The position numbers and the translations under genes are program-made. 52,578 nt of DNA. It comes from a virus. Positions 1-10,600 of this stretch are shown here, piece by piece. How positions within the stretch are numbered: the stretch's first letter is position 1; every line of letters begins with the position of its first letter. Location of the stretch: the IMG/VR virus record IMGVR_UViG_3300022918_000015, positions 1 through 52,578 of that record, one strand, 5' to 3'. The notes beneath the pieces were generated by a model, which saw only the letters and a list, made by a program, of their open reading frames with translations, did no database searches and was not told where the DNA came from.

Positions 1-810
1 CAACAACCAGTTTTAGTTGGTAAGGAAAATAATTTAAATACAAATAATTTTATTAAAACAATTAAAGTGCCTGGATTAAATCAAGACTTCACTATTAATG
101 AAGATAGTATATTTAACTTGTCTAAAATGTATGAGGATTTTGATTCAGCAACTGATAATCTAAACTCAGAAACTATTGATTTGTTTAAAAAAGAATTAGA
201 AGAAGGAAATTTAAGTGAAAATATAAAAATACAAGGAGATGAAACTTTAGTTAGTGAAGAAGACGAATTGAGTGAACAAGAAACTGCCGACGAAGAGGTA
301 AGAAAACTATTGAAATCAATTGGAGGATTAGACAATAAAAAAGCTAATAAGAAAACAACTAATGAAGAACCGCCTGAAATTAAACCTCCAGGAAATAGTC
401 TGGGAGGGTTATTAGCGGGAGATAGTTTTAATCCTGATTACATTCCTGATTATAATCCAAAGCAAAATAAAATACAAAATTTAATGATAGACAATACTGA
501 AGACGAAATGGATGATAGCTCTAGTAATAATTATGTAGAAACTTTATCACATACAGATGAAGACGAAATACTTGATAATAAAAGCATATTAGATTCCAGA
601 TTGAAAAGATATGTTGAAAAACTAGAGTCTGGAAAACTATCTAAGGAAAAAATAAAATCAAGTTTTGACGATTTTAATGCTAACACTTATGAGAAATTAA
701 TACAATTAATAAATATTCTTTATAGTGATAATTTAGATAATGCAAATAAATTTATTACATTTGCAAATAAAATTTACAATAAACCAGAAGATAATAATAA
801 AAACTGTTAA
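1..810 (+). CDS. Acidic protein of unknown function, 5' end cut off by the window
   Basis: The reading frame is open from base 1, so the gene starts upstream of the window; the GTG at 67 is only an internal valine codon. The visible 269 residues are strongly acidic, with clusters such as EEDELSEQ and DEDEI, lysine-rich patches, and no recognisable catalytic motif or membrane segment. Its stop overlaps the start of the virion RNA polymerase gene by one base (TAATG), so the two are translationally coupled. By position it is probably a late, virion-associated or cargo protein. That role is inferred from its neighbours only. Confidence 0.8.
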   Translation, partial: QQPVLVGKENNLNTNNFIKTIKVPGLNQDFTINEDSIFNLSKMYEDFDSATDNLNSETIDLFKKELEEGNLSENIKIQGDETLVSEEDELSEQETADEEVRKLLKSIGGLDNKKANKKTTNEEPPEIKPPGNSLGGLLAGDSFNPDYIPDYNPKQNKIQNLMIDNTEDEMDDSSSNNYVETLSHTDEDEILDNKSILDSRLKRYVEKLESGKLSKEKIKSSFDDFNANTYEKLIQLINILYSDNLDNANKFITFANKIYNKPEDNNKNC

Positions 811-3800
811 TGGCACAAATACACTGTAAAGGAAGTTTTCCACAAGGAAGATTAGAAATAGACAAAGAATCAATACTACATAGTAAATTATTAGAATTAT
901 TTCCTCAGCAAAATAAAAAAAATAAAGAAGGAGGAAGTATATTATATGATAGTTTATTTTCTGACTCTTTTAAAGTTTTCATTGGAGGAGACTGGACTAA
1001 TAAAGATCCTAAATCTAAAGATTATAAATACTTTGAAGCTAATCCTGGGTTATTAAATACTCAGGATGAGCCAAAGTTAATTTCTATGTCTGGTAGTCAT
1101 TATTTCGTTAATGCAAAGCAAGAAAGATATTTTATTAATCAAAGAACATTATCTGCCACAGATAAGATAGAAACAATTAATTCATTATCTCTTAAATATA
1201 TTCAGAAAACACAAAATGAAAAAGATTCAGTTGAATTAAAAGCATTTGTTATAAAAGAGCTTGAAGAAAGATATGCAACTATGGATAGTGCTTATAATCA
1301 ATTAGAATCTGATTTAGAAGATGAAATAGATGATTTAGAGGAAGATGAAATCTTAATTAGAGAAAATCAATTAAGAGTTCTTAAAAAATCTATGAAATCT
1401 ATTAAAAAAGACATTTTAGATAATAAAAAATCTCTTGACGGAATAATTAAAATTATACAAAACAATTTAAACGATTTTAATTTAAAGTATATAGATGAAG
1501 CTGATGTAAAAGAAGATGATGATGAAATAAATACTAACAGCGAAATAGGTAATTTTACTAAAGAAGGATCTGAAGTGCGAGACACAAATAATATAGACGC
1601 TGAATTAAAATCTATATTAGCTTCTATTCCAGATTACATAGTAGATGTAGATAATACAGAAACGCCTAAAACAAGTAAACTTTTAATGCTTCCTATGGCT
1701 AGACCAGCCAATGAAGTTAAAAACAGAATAGTAGAAACTCTCAGCAATATAATAGAACTTGAATTAACTGAATCTAATTATATTCAAGATCCATATGATT
1801 TGATGATTGCTAAACTTCAAGAAACATCAAATGAAAATGACGATTCTATTTCGAGAGATTTCTTAGCTAAAATAGAAAGAATATATAATTCAAAAAAAAC
1901 TAAGCTAGATAAGGAGGCTTTTAAAACTAAATTTGTAACAAGTTTTTATAAAGCTCAAAATGTATTTACTATAAGTGAAATAAACGAAAAAGACGGTAAA
2001 TTAACTTTACGTCATATTGATCCAGCTAGCTCTCAAGACAAAGAAGCTTTTATTGGTAATGAATTTGTACGCAATATTTTTAACAAATTTGATTATTCTT
2101 CAGATAATATAAAAAACTCAGAAGACTACAAAGAAGCTAGAAAACTATTGGTAAACTTTAAAACTAAAAACGATATAGTAAAAGGACTTGCAAAACTTGA
2201 TATAAATTTAAACTACAAAACAGTAAATCAATTATATAACAATAGAGAAAATGTTTTTTATAAAATAAGATTAGATAAAAACTTGTCATTACAAGACCTA
2301 TTTAAAAGCATTTTTGAGCAAGAAATTAAATTTAATGATAACGAAGCTGCTGATGATAAGAAAGTCTCTTCAAAGGGCTTAAAATCGATTATAGAGGCAT
2401 ATTCTAAAAGCGATAATGGAACACAAAAAAACATAGTAAGAGCATTGCTTGATAAAGATTTATTTACGCCTTTTAATATTATTGCAAAATATGAGGCTAT
2501 AAATAAAACTGATTTAAGTGATAGTAGTTTGTTTGTTGGTAATAAGCAACGCTGGATGTACAGTTTAGTTTCTGGATTAAATAAAGAAATATTAAATTGG
2601 AAATCTGGTAATTTAACTAGTTTAAAAAATAAATCACATAAAAATCTAATATTTGTTGATTATCTTCTAGATTTAGATAATGTCAAAAAAGGACTGTACG
2701 CTGAGAATTCAAATAAAAATATAGCTGAAAGAAATAGGAGAATATCTAACTTAAAATTAATTATAAATTCAGAACTTAAGTCAACAGGAGATGCCAATCC
2801 TATTCAACACAAAGAAATAGGTGAAGCTGATTTAAATATGGATATCTTCTTTAAGATGTTTAATGATAGAGATGAAATATATACTACTCTAGAAAAAAGT
2901 CAGAATTCACAAAAACAAGAGGCTCTTTCAAGTGATATGAAAGTAATATTTCCTTATTTATTTAGTGCTGATAAATCTGGTAGTTACAGTATGAAAGGAT
3001 TTAGTTCTTTTGAAAATTCAGTTATATTAGACTCAAACGATGAATTAACTTCTTTAGGAGAGGGAAATCAAAAAGTAATTAAAAATTATTTACTTGGAGA
3101 ATTTGAAGTACTAAAAAGAAATAGTGATTTAATTCAAGGATATTTAAATAAAACTACAGCTAAGCAAAAGCAAGATTATTTAATGAAGTATCTGATTCCT
3201 GATTTCCATTACGCAACTAAGTTTAAAAACACAAACGGCAACACTTTAACTTATAACGTAGAAAATGATACTATAACGGAAACCGATAAAGATGATAATT
3301 TTATATCAGAGACTAAAGCAAAAGGATTGAATTCTAATTTTATTAATTCTGGTTCTTGGAATCGTTGGGGATTTTTTAATAGCATATATGAAAAAAATAG
3401 ATCCGAATTTGATTTACTATATAAATTTCAAGAAGGAGTTAAATTAGCAGATCCTAGTCAAGAATCTCATATTGAAGATGTATTATTTAAACTAGCTGAA
3501 GAAGAATTTATGGATGTAGCTAGAGAAAATAAATCATATTTTGATTCAATGATCATTGTCGATAAATTTGGAAACAAAAAATCACTATTTGAAGTAGATA
3601 CTAACATAGAAACATCTAGATTAAAAACAACTCCGTATAATTATGCGATTGCAAGTATTTTTAATAATCTTGAAATGTTTAATTTATTTAATGGAGATTT
3701 AGCATTTTATAAACAAAAAGGAGATAAACTCTCTATGGAAGATGCTTTAAAACGTGGTCCTGCAATTCTAACAGATGGTTTATATATACGTCAAGCATCA

Positions 3801-6800
3801 GTTCCTAATAATCAAAAATATACTACTTTTAATAAAGAAATATTAATTGTAGATAAAAATAGATATGCCACAACAGCAGTTTTAAATGTTCTTGAAAATG
3901 ACATTAGTAAATTTGCTGAACAAATAAAAAAAGGAACTGGTAATAATACTTTAAATTATGGACATGAAATAGCAGATGCTCAAGGTTATATTACTCTTGA
4001 TTTCTATAAAAGAATTATATCTGGAACATACGGTTGGTCAAGCAAAGATAACGCTATATTTGAACGATTAAAAGATAAATCACATAAATATACCGATGAG
4101 GATATTAAATGGCTTAAATCGGCTGGTAGAAGCTTACAAGCCCTTAAATTAACTGGATTCAACCTCGAAGATATTCTAGACGAAAAAGATAATGTTATTG
4201 GTCAATTTCCAGTATATTTAAAATACTCAACAGCAGTATTAGCTCCAGCTATTATTGGAGGAACTGATTTAGAGAAATTAGTTAATCAAATGCAGATTCA
4301 AAATGTTGATCAGGTATTGTTTAAGTCAGGCTCTAAAGCATCTAACAAGCCAGCCACCACTATTTTCAATAAAGATGAAAATGGAATATTTACTGGCCTT
4401 AAAGATGATATGAATTTAAATCCATTTTTATTTAATTTATCAGGATTAAAACTACAAGTAGAATTACCAACTAAATTTGATCATGATGGAGTATTAGGTA
4501 ATCAGCATTTAAAAAACTTAATTGCTAATTTAGACTTAACTGATACAACTACTAAATATAAATGGAGAGATCAAGAATTTACAGCTAGTGAATTACAGAA
4601 TGAATATGATAACACCGTTAAAACAAATCTTCAATATCAATTAAATAATTTTATTGAAAAAATACAAATTAAAGATAAAACATTTGACCAAACTAAATTA
4701 AGAGAATTAATAGTAGATCAACTTGATGAAACAGCAGATGAAGATTTAATTGATATTTTACTAGATACAAGTTTACCACTTGAAACTATACCGGGTATAG
4801 CTCAAAGAGCTTTTCCCATTATATCTAGTTATATACATAAACACGTAGGAAAAGTTAGAACTAATGCTGGTTCTGCTATTCAAGTAGCTAATATAGGTTT
4901 TGACAGAATAGATAGTCCAGATGCCAATCAAATAGTATATCTTACAGAAGATAAAGAACTAAGACCTCCATTGTTAGTTACTAATACAGATGGTTCTAAG
5001 TCTATATCTAAAGCAAGAATCATGATGCCTTTTAGTTCTATTTACGAACAAACAGGTATGAGTTACGAAGATTTTAGAAAAGCATTTGCTTCAGGCAAAA
5101 TAGATAAAAGAATATTTGAAAACATTATAGGTTATCGTATTCCAAATCAAAGTATTTCATCTAATGACAGTATTGAAGTAGTTGGAATATTACCTCCAAG
5201 TATGGGAGATACGGCAATTGTGTATCATGAGATTACGGCTAAAACAGGTAGTGACTTTGATATCGATAAGATGTACTTGATGATGCCTAATTTCAAAATA
5301 GAAGAAAATGGTGAAATCAATTATATTGATGATGTTGAAACGCATAAAGGTCAACAGAATAAATTAATAGAATTGATGTCTAGTATTTTAACTAACACTA
5401 AAACATATGACGATTTAATCTCGCCGCTAGATAGCGATATACAAAAAGATGCGATTAATGAAGTCTTATACATTAAATCTATTTTAAATACAGAAGATTT
5501 TGAAGAGGAATTTAATAAATTTAAATCATTAAAAGGAAAATATAAAACTAAGTTTTTAAAATCATTCTCAGAAAAAAGAAAACTAGATCCTATTAGACAA
5601 TTATCACCAATGGGATTAGTTAAATCCAGAGTAGACATGTTGCAAGCTAAAAAACTAGTAGCAACTATGGCAAATCATATGACTGATATTCCTATGAGTC
5701 AAATAACAAATCAAGTATTTAAATATGATCTTAAAATAGATAGTTTTGAATTTAATAAAATGTTTACTTTAGGGCATGAAAATAACAATGAATACAAACT
5801 AACCAAAATAGTCAGTTACTTGATGAATGCTGCGGTGGATGCTGCGAAAGATAATTATATAATTGAGGGTAATTTCAATAGCTATACAGCTAACGGAGCT
5901 ATGCTAATGATTAGACTTGGTATAGAACCGGTAAATGTATTTAAAGTATTACTTAACGATGACGTATTAAAGCTTTCTAAAATGAAACAAATGCAGACTC
6001 AGAAAGTGGCTAGAATACAAGTAGATGATTACAAACAATCTTTACTTAATGAGTATTCAAGAGAATTAGTTAGTAATTTGCAAGAAAACAAAATAAACTT
6101 TAATGATTTCATACAAAAAAATGAAGATTTTAATTCTAAATTAGTATTAGGATTTTGGAATATAATTCAACTTGCAGGTAAAGAATTAAATAATGACATC
6201 GTCAGCTCTAAGAGTGATAGTAATGGAGCTGGTAAGAATATAGCTGAACATTCTACTCTGTATAATAGAATGGAAAGATTGTCTAAAGAATCAATTGGAA
6301 GTAATATAAATGAAAATTTTGTAAGAGGTAGAAAATTATTCAAATCAGGATTAGATTTAAATAATATAGAATTTAGACCTGAAATTACAGATGATATGAC
6401 ATTCTTAGGGGCTATGATGAATAATAGTTTATTCTTGACTAACTTTATAGCTAAAGAAATGTTTGTTGAAGCTACAGATAATTATAGATACATAGTAAAT
6501 AGAATATCAAACCAACTAGGTGAGCCTTTGCCAATTGCTGCTGACAATATAAAGTTAATAAGCAATCATGTCTATCCATATGTAATGTCTCAATCAGGAC
6601 ATGCATTATATAACATAGAAGAAGATCAAGTTGATTATATGACTAAAGAATTTTTATCTGAAGTAATAAGCAAAAAAGCTGCATTTCCAGATAACCTTAT
6701 GTTAAAGCAATTGTACGTAGATGCAAGTACTAATTTAATATCATTTCCAAATTATAAATATTTCGATACTAACTCTAAAATATTACTTAGAGAAGCAATG

Positions 6801-7637
6801 GAAGAGTTATATAATCAAAAAGATTTAAAAGGCAATCCAACGGGAGTAGAATTTATTCATAAACTAGTTCAATATGCCTTTTTAACTACTGGTTTTAAAC
6901 CAACTTATTTTAACATGAATGAGTTTTTACCGAAGAGTTATTTTTTAAATACTGGTCATGGTTATTTTATGAATAATTTGATAAACAGAATGAACGATGG
7001 ATATAGTGAGTTTATAGAAGATGAAAGTATTGAGAAAATGATGACATTCATGAGTATCAACAATGAGTCTAATTATAAAATAGTAGCTAATATAGAGAAA
7101 CCAGAGGGATTAATTTCAAACAAACCTATCACTAATCAGAAAATGGTTGGTAAGGTAACAATAACTGACACTAATAATTTCTATCCATTCTTTAAAAATA
7201 CTGTTTATAAAAATAATAAGATTAAAGAAAATTTATATATGCTAACTAATATATCTGATGAATTAAATGCAAAAAAAGAATTAATCAGGGTTCCTACTTA
7301 TTCTTTAATTAACTCTAATTCAGAAGAAGTGGATACAGAGAGAAACAATAAGTTAAGAAAGAAAACTAAAGTAAAGCTATTTGATTTAAATACAATAAGA
7401 CCAGAAAACTTATTTAGAGGAGAATCTCGAAATAAAAAGCTATATTTGCAATCTGAAATAGAATATACTTCAGAATTGGCTAATATATTTAAAGATAATA
7501 ACTGGACTGTATTAAATGACGATCTAGATTTACAAAAAGCAAAAAATATGCAAGAAGATAATTTCTACGGAAGAACTGAAGAAGAATGGAATGCTCTATC
7601 TAAAAAACAACAAGATAAAATAAAAGAATGTAACTAA
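810..7637 (+). CDS. crAss-like virion RNA polymerase (giant DFDID protein)
   Basis: This 2,275-residue protein carries the motif GSDFDIDKM, with D1482, D1484 and D1486 forming the DFDID signature. In crAss-like phages (Cellulophaga phage phi14:2 gp66) this motif binds the catalytic Mg2+ in the double-psi beta-barrel core of a single-chain RNA polymerase packaged in the virion and injected to transcribe early genes. The length is close to that family's, at roughly 2,200 residues. The rest is rich in Lys, Asn, Glu and Asp with no membrane segments. The start is fixed by TAATG overlaps with the genes on both sides. The motif and size are seen directly; function and injection are inferred from the family. 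Confidence 0.9.
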   Translation: MAQIHCKGSFPQGRLEIDKESILHSKLLELFPQQNKKNKEGGSILYDSLFSDSFKVFIGGDWTNKDPKSKDYKYFEANPGLLNTQDEPKLISMSGSHYFVNAKQERYFINQRTLSATDKIETINSLSLKYIQKTQNEKDSVELKAFVIKELEERYATMDSAYNQLESDLEDEIDDLEEDEILIRENQLRVLKKSMKSIKKDILDNKKSLDGIIKIIQNNLNDFNLKYIDEADVKEDDDEINTNSEIGNFTKEGSEVRDTNNIDAELKSILASIPDYIVDVDNTETPKTSKLLMLPMARPANEVKNRIVETLSNIIELELTESNYIQDPYDLMIAKLQETSNENDDSISRDFLAKIERIYNSKKTKLDKEAFKTKFVTSFYKAQNVFTISEINEKDGKLTLRHIDPASSQDKEAFIGNEFVRNIFNKFDYSSDNIKNSEDYKEARKLLVNFKTKNDIVKGLAKLDINLNYKTVNQLYNNRENVFYKIRLDKNLSLQDLFKSIFEQEIKFNDNEAADDKKVSSKGLKSIIEAYSKSDNGTQKNIVRALLDKDLFTPFNIIAKYEAINKTDLSDSSLFVGNKQRWMYSLVSGLNKEILNWKSGNLTSLKNKSHKNLIFVDYLLDLDNVKKGLYAENSNKNIAERNRRISNLKLIINSELKSTGDANPIQHKEIGEADLNMDIFFKMFNDRDEIYTTLEKSQNSQKQEALSSDMKVIFPYLFSADKSGSYSMKGFSSFENSVILDSNDELTSLGEGNQKVIKNYLLGEFEVLKRNSDLIQGYLNKTTAKQKQDYLMKYLIPDFHYATKFKNTNGNTLTYNVENDTITETDKDDNFISETKAKGLNSNFINSGSWNRWGFFNSIYEKNRSEFDLLYKFQEGVKLADPSQESHIEDVLFKLAEEEFMDVARENKSYFDSMIIVDKFGNKKSLFEVDTNIETSRLKTTPYNYAIASIFNNLEMFNLFNGDLAFYKQKGDKLSMEDALKRGPAILTDGLYIRQASVPNNQKYTTFNKEILIVDKNRYATTAVLNVLENDISKFAEQIKKGTGNNTLNYGHEIADAQGYITLDFYKRIISGTYGWSSKDNAIFERLKDKSHKYTDEDIKWLKSAGRSLQALKLTGFNLEDILDEKDNVIGQFPVYLKYSTAVLAPAIIGGTDLEKLVNQMQIQNVDQVLFKSGSKASNKPATTIFNKDENGIFTGLKDDMNLNPFLFNLSGLKLQVELPTKFDHDGVLGNQHLKNLIANLDLTDTTTKYKWRDQEFTASELQNEYDNTVKTNLQYQLNNFIEKIQIKDKTFDQTKLRELIVDQLDETADEDLIDILLDTSLPLETIPGIAQRAFPIISSYIHKHVGKVRTNAGSAIQVANIGFDRIDSPDANQIVYLTEDKELRPPLLVTNTDGSKSISKARIMMPFSSIYEQTGMSYEDFRKAFASGKIDKRIFENIIGYRIPNQSISSNDSIEVVGILPPSMGDTAIVYHEITAKTGSDFDIDKMYLMMPNFKIEENGEINYIDDVETHKGQQNKLIELMSSILTNTKTYDDLISPLDSDIQKDAINEVLYIKSILNTEDFEEEFNKFKSLKGKYKTKFLKSFSEKRKLDPIRQLSPMGLVKSRVDMLQAKKLVATMANHMTDIPMSQITNQVFKYDLKIDSFEFNKMFTLGHENNNEYKLTKIVSYLMNAAVDAAKDNYIIEGNFNSYTANGAMLMIRLGIEPVNVFKVLLNDDVLKLSKMKQMQTQKVARIQVDDYKQSLLNEYSRELVSNLQENKINFNDFIQKNEDFNSKLVLGFWNIIQLAGKELNNDIVSSKSDSNGAGKNIAEHSTLYNRMERLSKESIGSNINENFVRGRKLFKSGLDLNNIEFRPEITDDMTFLGAMMNNSLFLTNFIAKEMFVEATDNYRYIVNRISNQLGEPLPIAADNIKLISNHVYPYVMSQSGHALYNIEEDQVDYMTKEFLSEVISKKAAFPDNLMLKQLYVDASTNLISFPNYKYFDTNSKILLREAMEELYNQKDLKGNPTGVEFIHKLVQYAFLTTGFKPTYFNMNEFLPKSYFLNTGHGYFMNNLINRMNDGYSEFIEDESIEKMMTFMSINNESNYKIVANIEKPEGLISNKPITNQKMVGKVTITDTNNFYPFFKNTVYKNNKIKENLYMLTNISDELNAKKELIRVPTYSLINSNSEEVDTERNNKLRKKTKVKLFDLNTIRPENLFRGESRNKKLYLQSEIEYTSELANIFKDNNWTVLNDDLDLQKAKNMQEDNFYGRTEEEWNALSKKQQDKIKECN

Positions 7638-10600
7638 TGGCAGGAACATGTGTAAATAAATCAAGTGCTGAATTCATAGCATTAAAAGAACAAACAGGAA
7701 TAGATGAAGTTTTATTGGCAGCAAATGTTAGTATTTGGCAAGACGAAAACGGAATAGATAAATTTCCTACAGAAGAAGAGTTAAATAGTTTTTCTACAGA
7801 AGATGAAATATTATTCAATCAATATACTTCTACAGAAGATGCTATACAAAAATTCTATTCAACTAAAAGCGATAATAATACTTTATCTAGAAAACTTAAT
7901 TTAAATCTATCTGACAGAAGTGAAGATAGTATTAATATTACAGAACGCAAAATAGAAATATTAAAACAATCTTTAAATGCTGAGGTTTTAATAGATGCCA
8001 GTATTCCAGATTCAGGTCAGTTATTACCGGCTAATCATCCATTATCAAAAAGATATGGAAAACCTGTTATTGTAATAAATCCAAACAAGCTATTTTCAGA
8101 CACTGTAATTCACGAATTTGGACATTTGTATATTGACTTACTTAAAGAAGACGATGGTGTCTTAAATCAAGCGTATGGCTTGCTACGCAACACCGAATTC
8201 TACAGTAATATAGCAGCAGAATATCCAGAGTTAAGTTTAGTTGATTTAGATAAAGAGGTGTTAGCTACTGCAATAGGAATTGAGGGAGATAGAATATTTA
8301 ATAGAGATTTGCAGGATTTGTCTAATTGGCAAAAATTGAAAAACTGGATTTTAAATAAACTATCTTCTATATTCTCTGTTCAACCAAATGCTATTGAAAA
8401 ACTAGCAACTGAATTGCTTTCAAATCAAGTTAGAGTTTCCGGTGTTGAAAATTATAATACCATTATTACTCAAAGATCTAAATATAAAATAGATTCTGCT
8501 AGTTCTAATAAACAGCAAGATGTATTAGATTTATTTAAAAAATTAACTAAAGATTTTACAAAACAAACTGTTGATAATGAAAATATCTATATTGACAAAG
8601 AAGGAAATATTCACAATAATTCAGTAACCAAGAATATTAAACAATATCAAAGACGTTTTAACTCAAAAGATAAGGGTGATTATGAAATGGTATTTGACAG
8701 AACCTTATTTAATGTAGATAACATTGAATTTCAGTTAAATCAACCTAGAGTTCCAATGGCATTAACACGTGCGTTGAATGACTTTATGAATGAAAGAATA
8801 GTTTCTATTAGTTTTACTAAAGATGTTTCTGATAAAAACTGGTACGATGCTTATACAAGAGAAATTATAGAAGATGCAACTGGTGAAGTAGATGAAGTTC
8901 AACAAATGGAAGCTAATTTACTTTCTTCTCAAACAGGAGGAGCTATAACATTTAAAGCTAATATATTAAAACATTTAGATTTAATTTTAAATAGAGCTGA
9001 AGAATATCAGTTATCAGCTAATCAAAGACCTATTGTTGGACAGATAATTCACAATGCTTTAGAGAATTACATTAACGAAGAAACTCCATTTCCAAGCAAT
9101 ATATCAGATGAAGATAATGCATTATTAAATTCTATTAAAAATATAATAGATACAGGTATAGCTAATGGTAGTAGATTTGTTACTGAACAAATATTATATT
9201 CAGAAAATAAACAGATTCCAGGAACAGCAGATTTAATTGAAATAACAAAATCTGGTGAAGCTATTATTTATGATTTCAAAACAGTTAATAGTTTCTCAGG
9301 AAAAGATAAAGGAAATGAATATGAGAAAAAACCTCAATCACTTTATTTTGATAAAGGCTATATTCATCAACTACTTTCTTATGGAGCTATATTAAATCAA
9401 TACGATATTAATCTGGCAGATGATCCATATCATATTTTAATGGCTGAAGTTAAGTACTCTAACATAGAAGATTTAGATTCTACTATAACAATAGGTGAAG
9501 TTAGAAATACTTCAATGAGTTCTAAAGAATTATTACCTTTATTAAACTCAGCTAAAACAGCTATATTTAATGAATTTGCAACTAGTTCAGAACTAGAACA
9601 TATTAATATTAAGCCAGATATTCAGAATTTAAATGACTTATCTGAAAAAATTAATAGTGTTATTTCTATATATAAAAGACGAACTAGAAATATAGCAAGT
9701 AATCTTGACACGAGAGACATTGATCAAATACAAAAAGATTTAATTAAAAATCAAGATATAGAAGCAGATATTAATAAATACATTGCAAAAAATAACGAAG
9801 TAATTATTAACTCTTATGTAGATAACTTGTACAATTCATTATCTATTTTAGAACAACAAAAAGAATATATAGGAGAAGTTCCTACACCTGAATTTTTACA
9901 AAGCTTAAATTATGTATTACAATCTACTGAAGCTTTAGAAGATATAAAGAAAATACTTAGTGAAAATATTCCTTTTGAAGATAAAGATAAGTTATTAAAA
10001 ACCATAAATAAAACATTAAAAATAGTTGAAGAAAACAAAAAATACTATAAACAAAAACTACAACGTTTATCTATATCTCAACTTACTGAGAATAGTAATT
10101 TAATGCAAGGGTTATATGCTGAAAAATATCAAAGAGAAGCTAAAAAATTAGGAAAGAAAACTAAAGAAGAAATAACACTATATATAGAGCAAGAGTTAAA
10201 GAAAAATGAAACCATAATAAAAGTAAAAGAAATTCAATATTGGACCAAACAATATGAGGACGGATTTGCTGACTTAAGATTTCTTGAATACTTAATAGCG
10301 GATCCAGGTATGTCTAAATCTCAATTCGTTCAGTTAACTAAAAATATTTTAGATAAAGCAGATCAATCTACCAGAAATAAAATGATGGATGTTATTCCAG
10401 ATATAGCAAACTGGTACAATAATATTTCTTACGAAAAAACTGGAGATCCAAGAAAAGTGTGGGATAGGTTTCTAGAGAAAAATGCTAAAAACGACAATAA
10501 ACCAACAGGAGCGGTTATACCTGAATTTACAAGTAAATTTAGAGAAATGTTTCTTCAATATAGTTATCAATTAAAAGCACTATATAGAGAACTTAATAAA

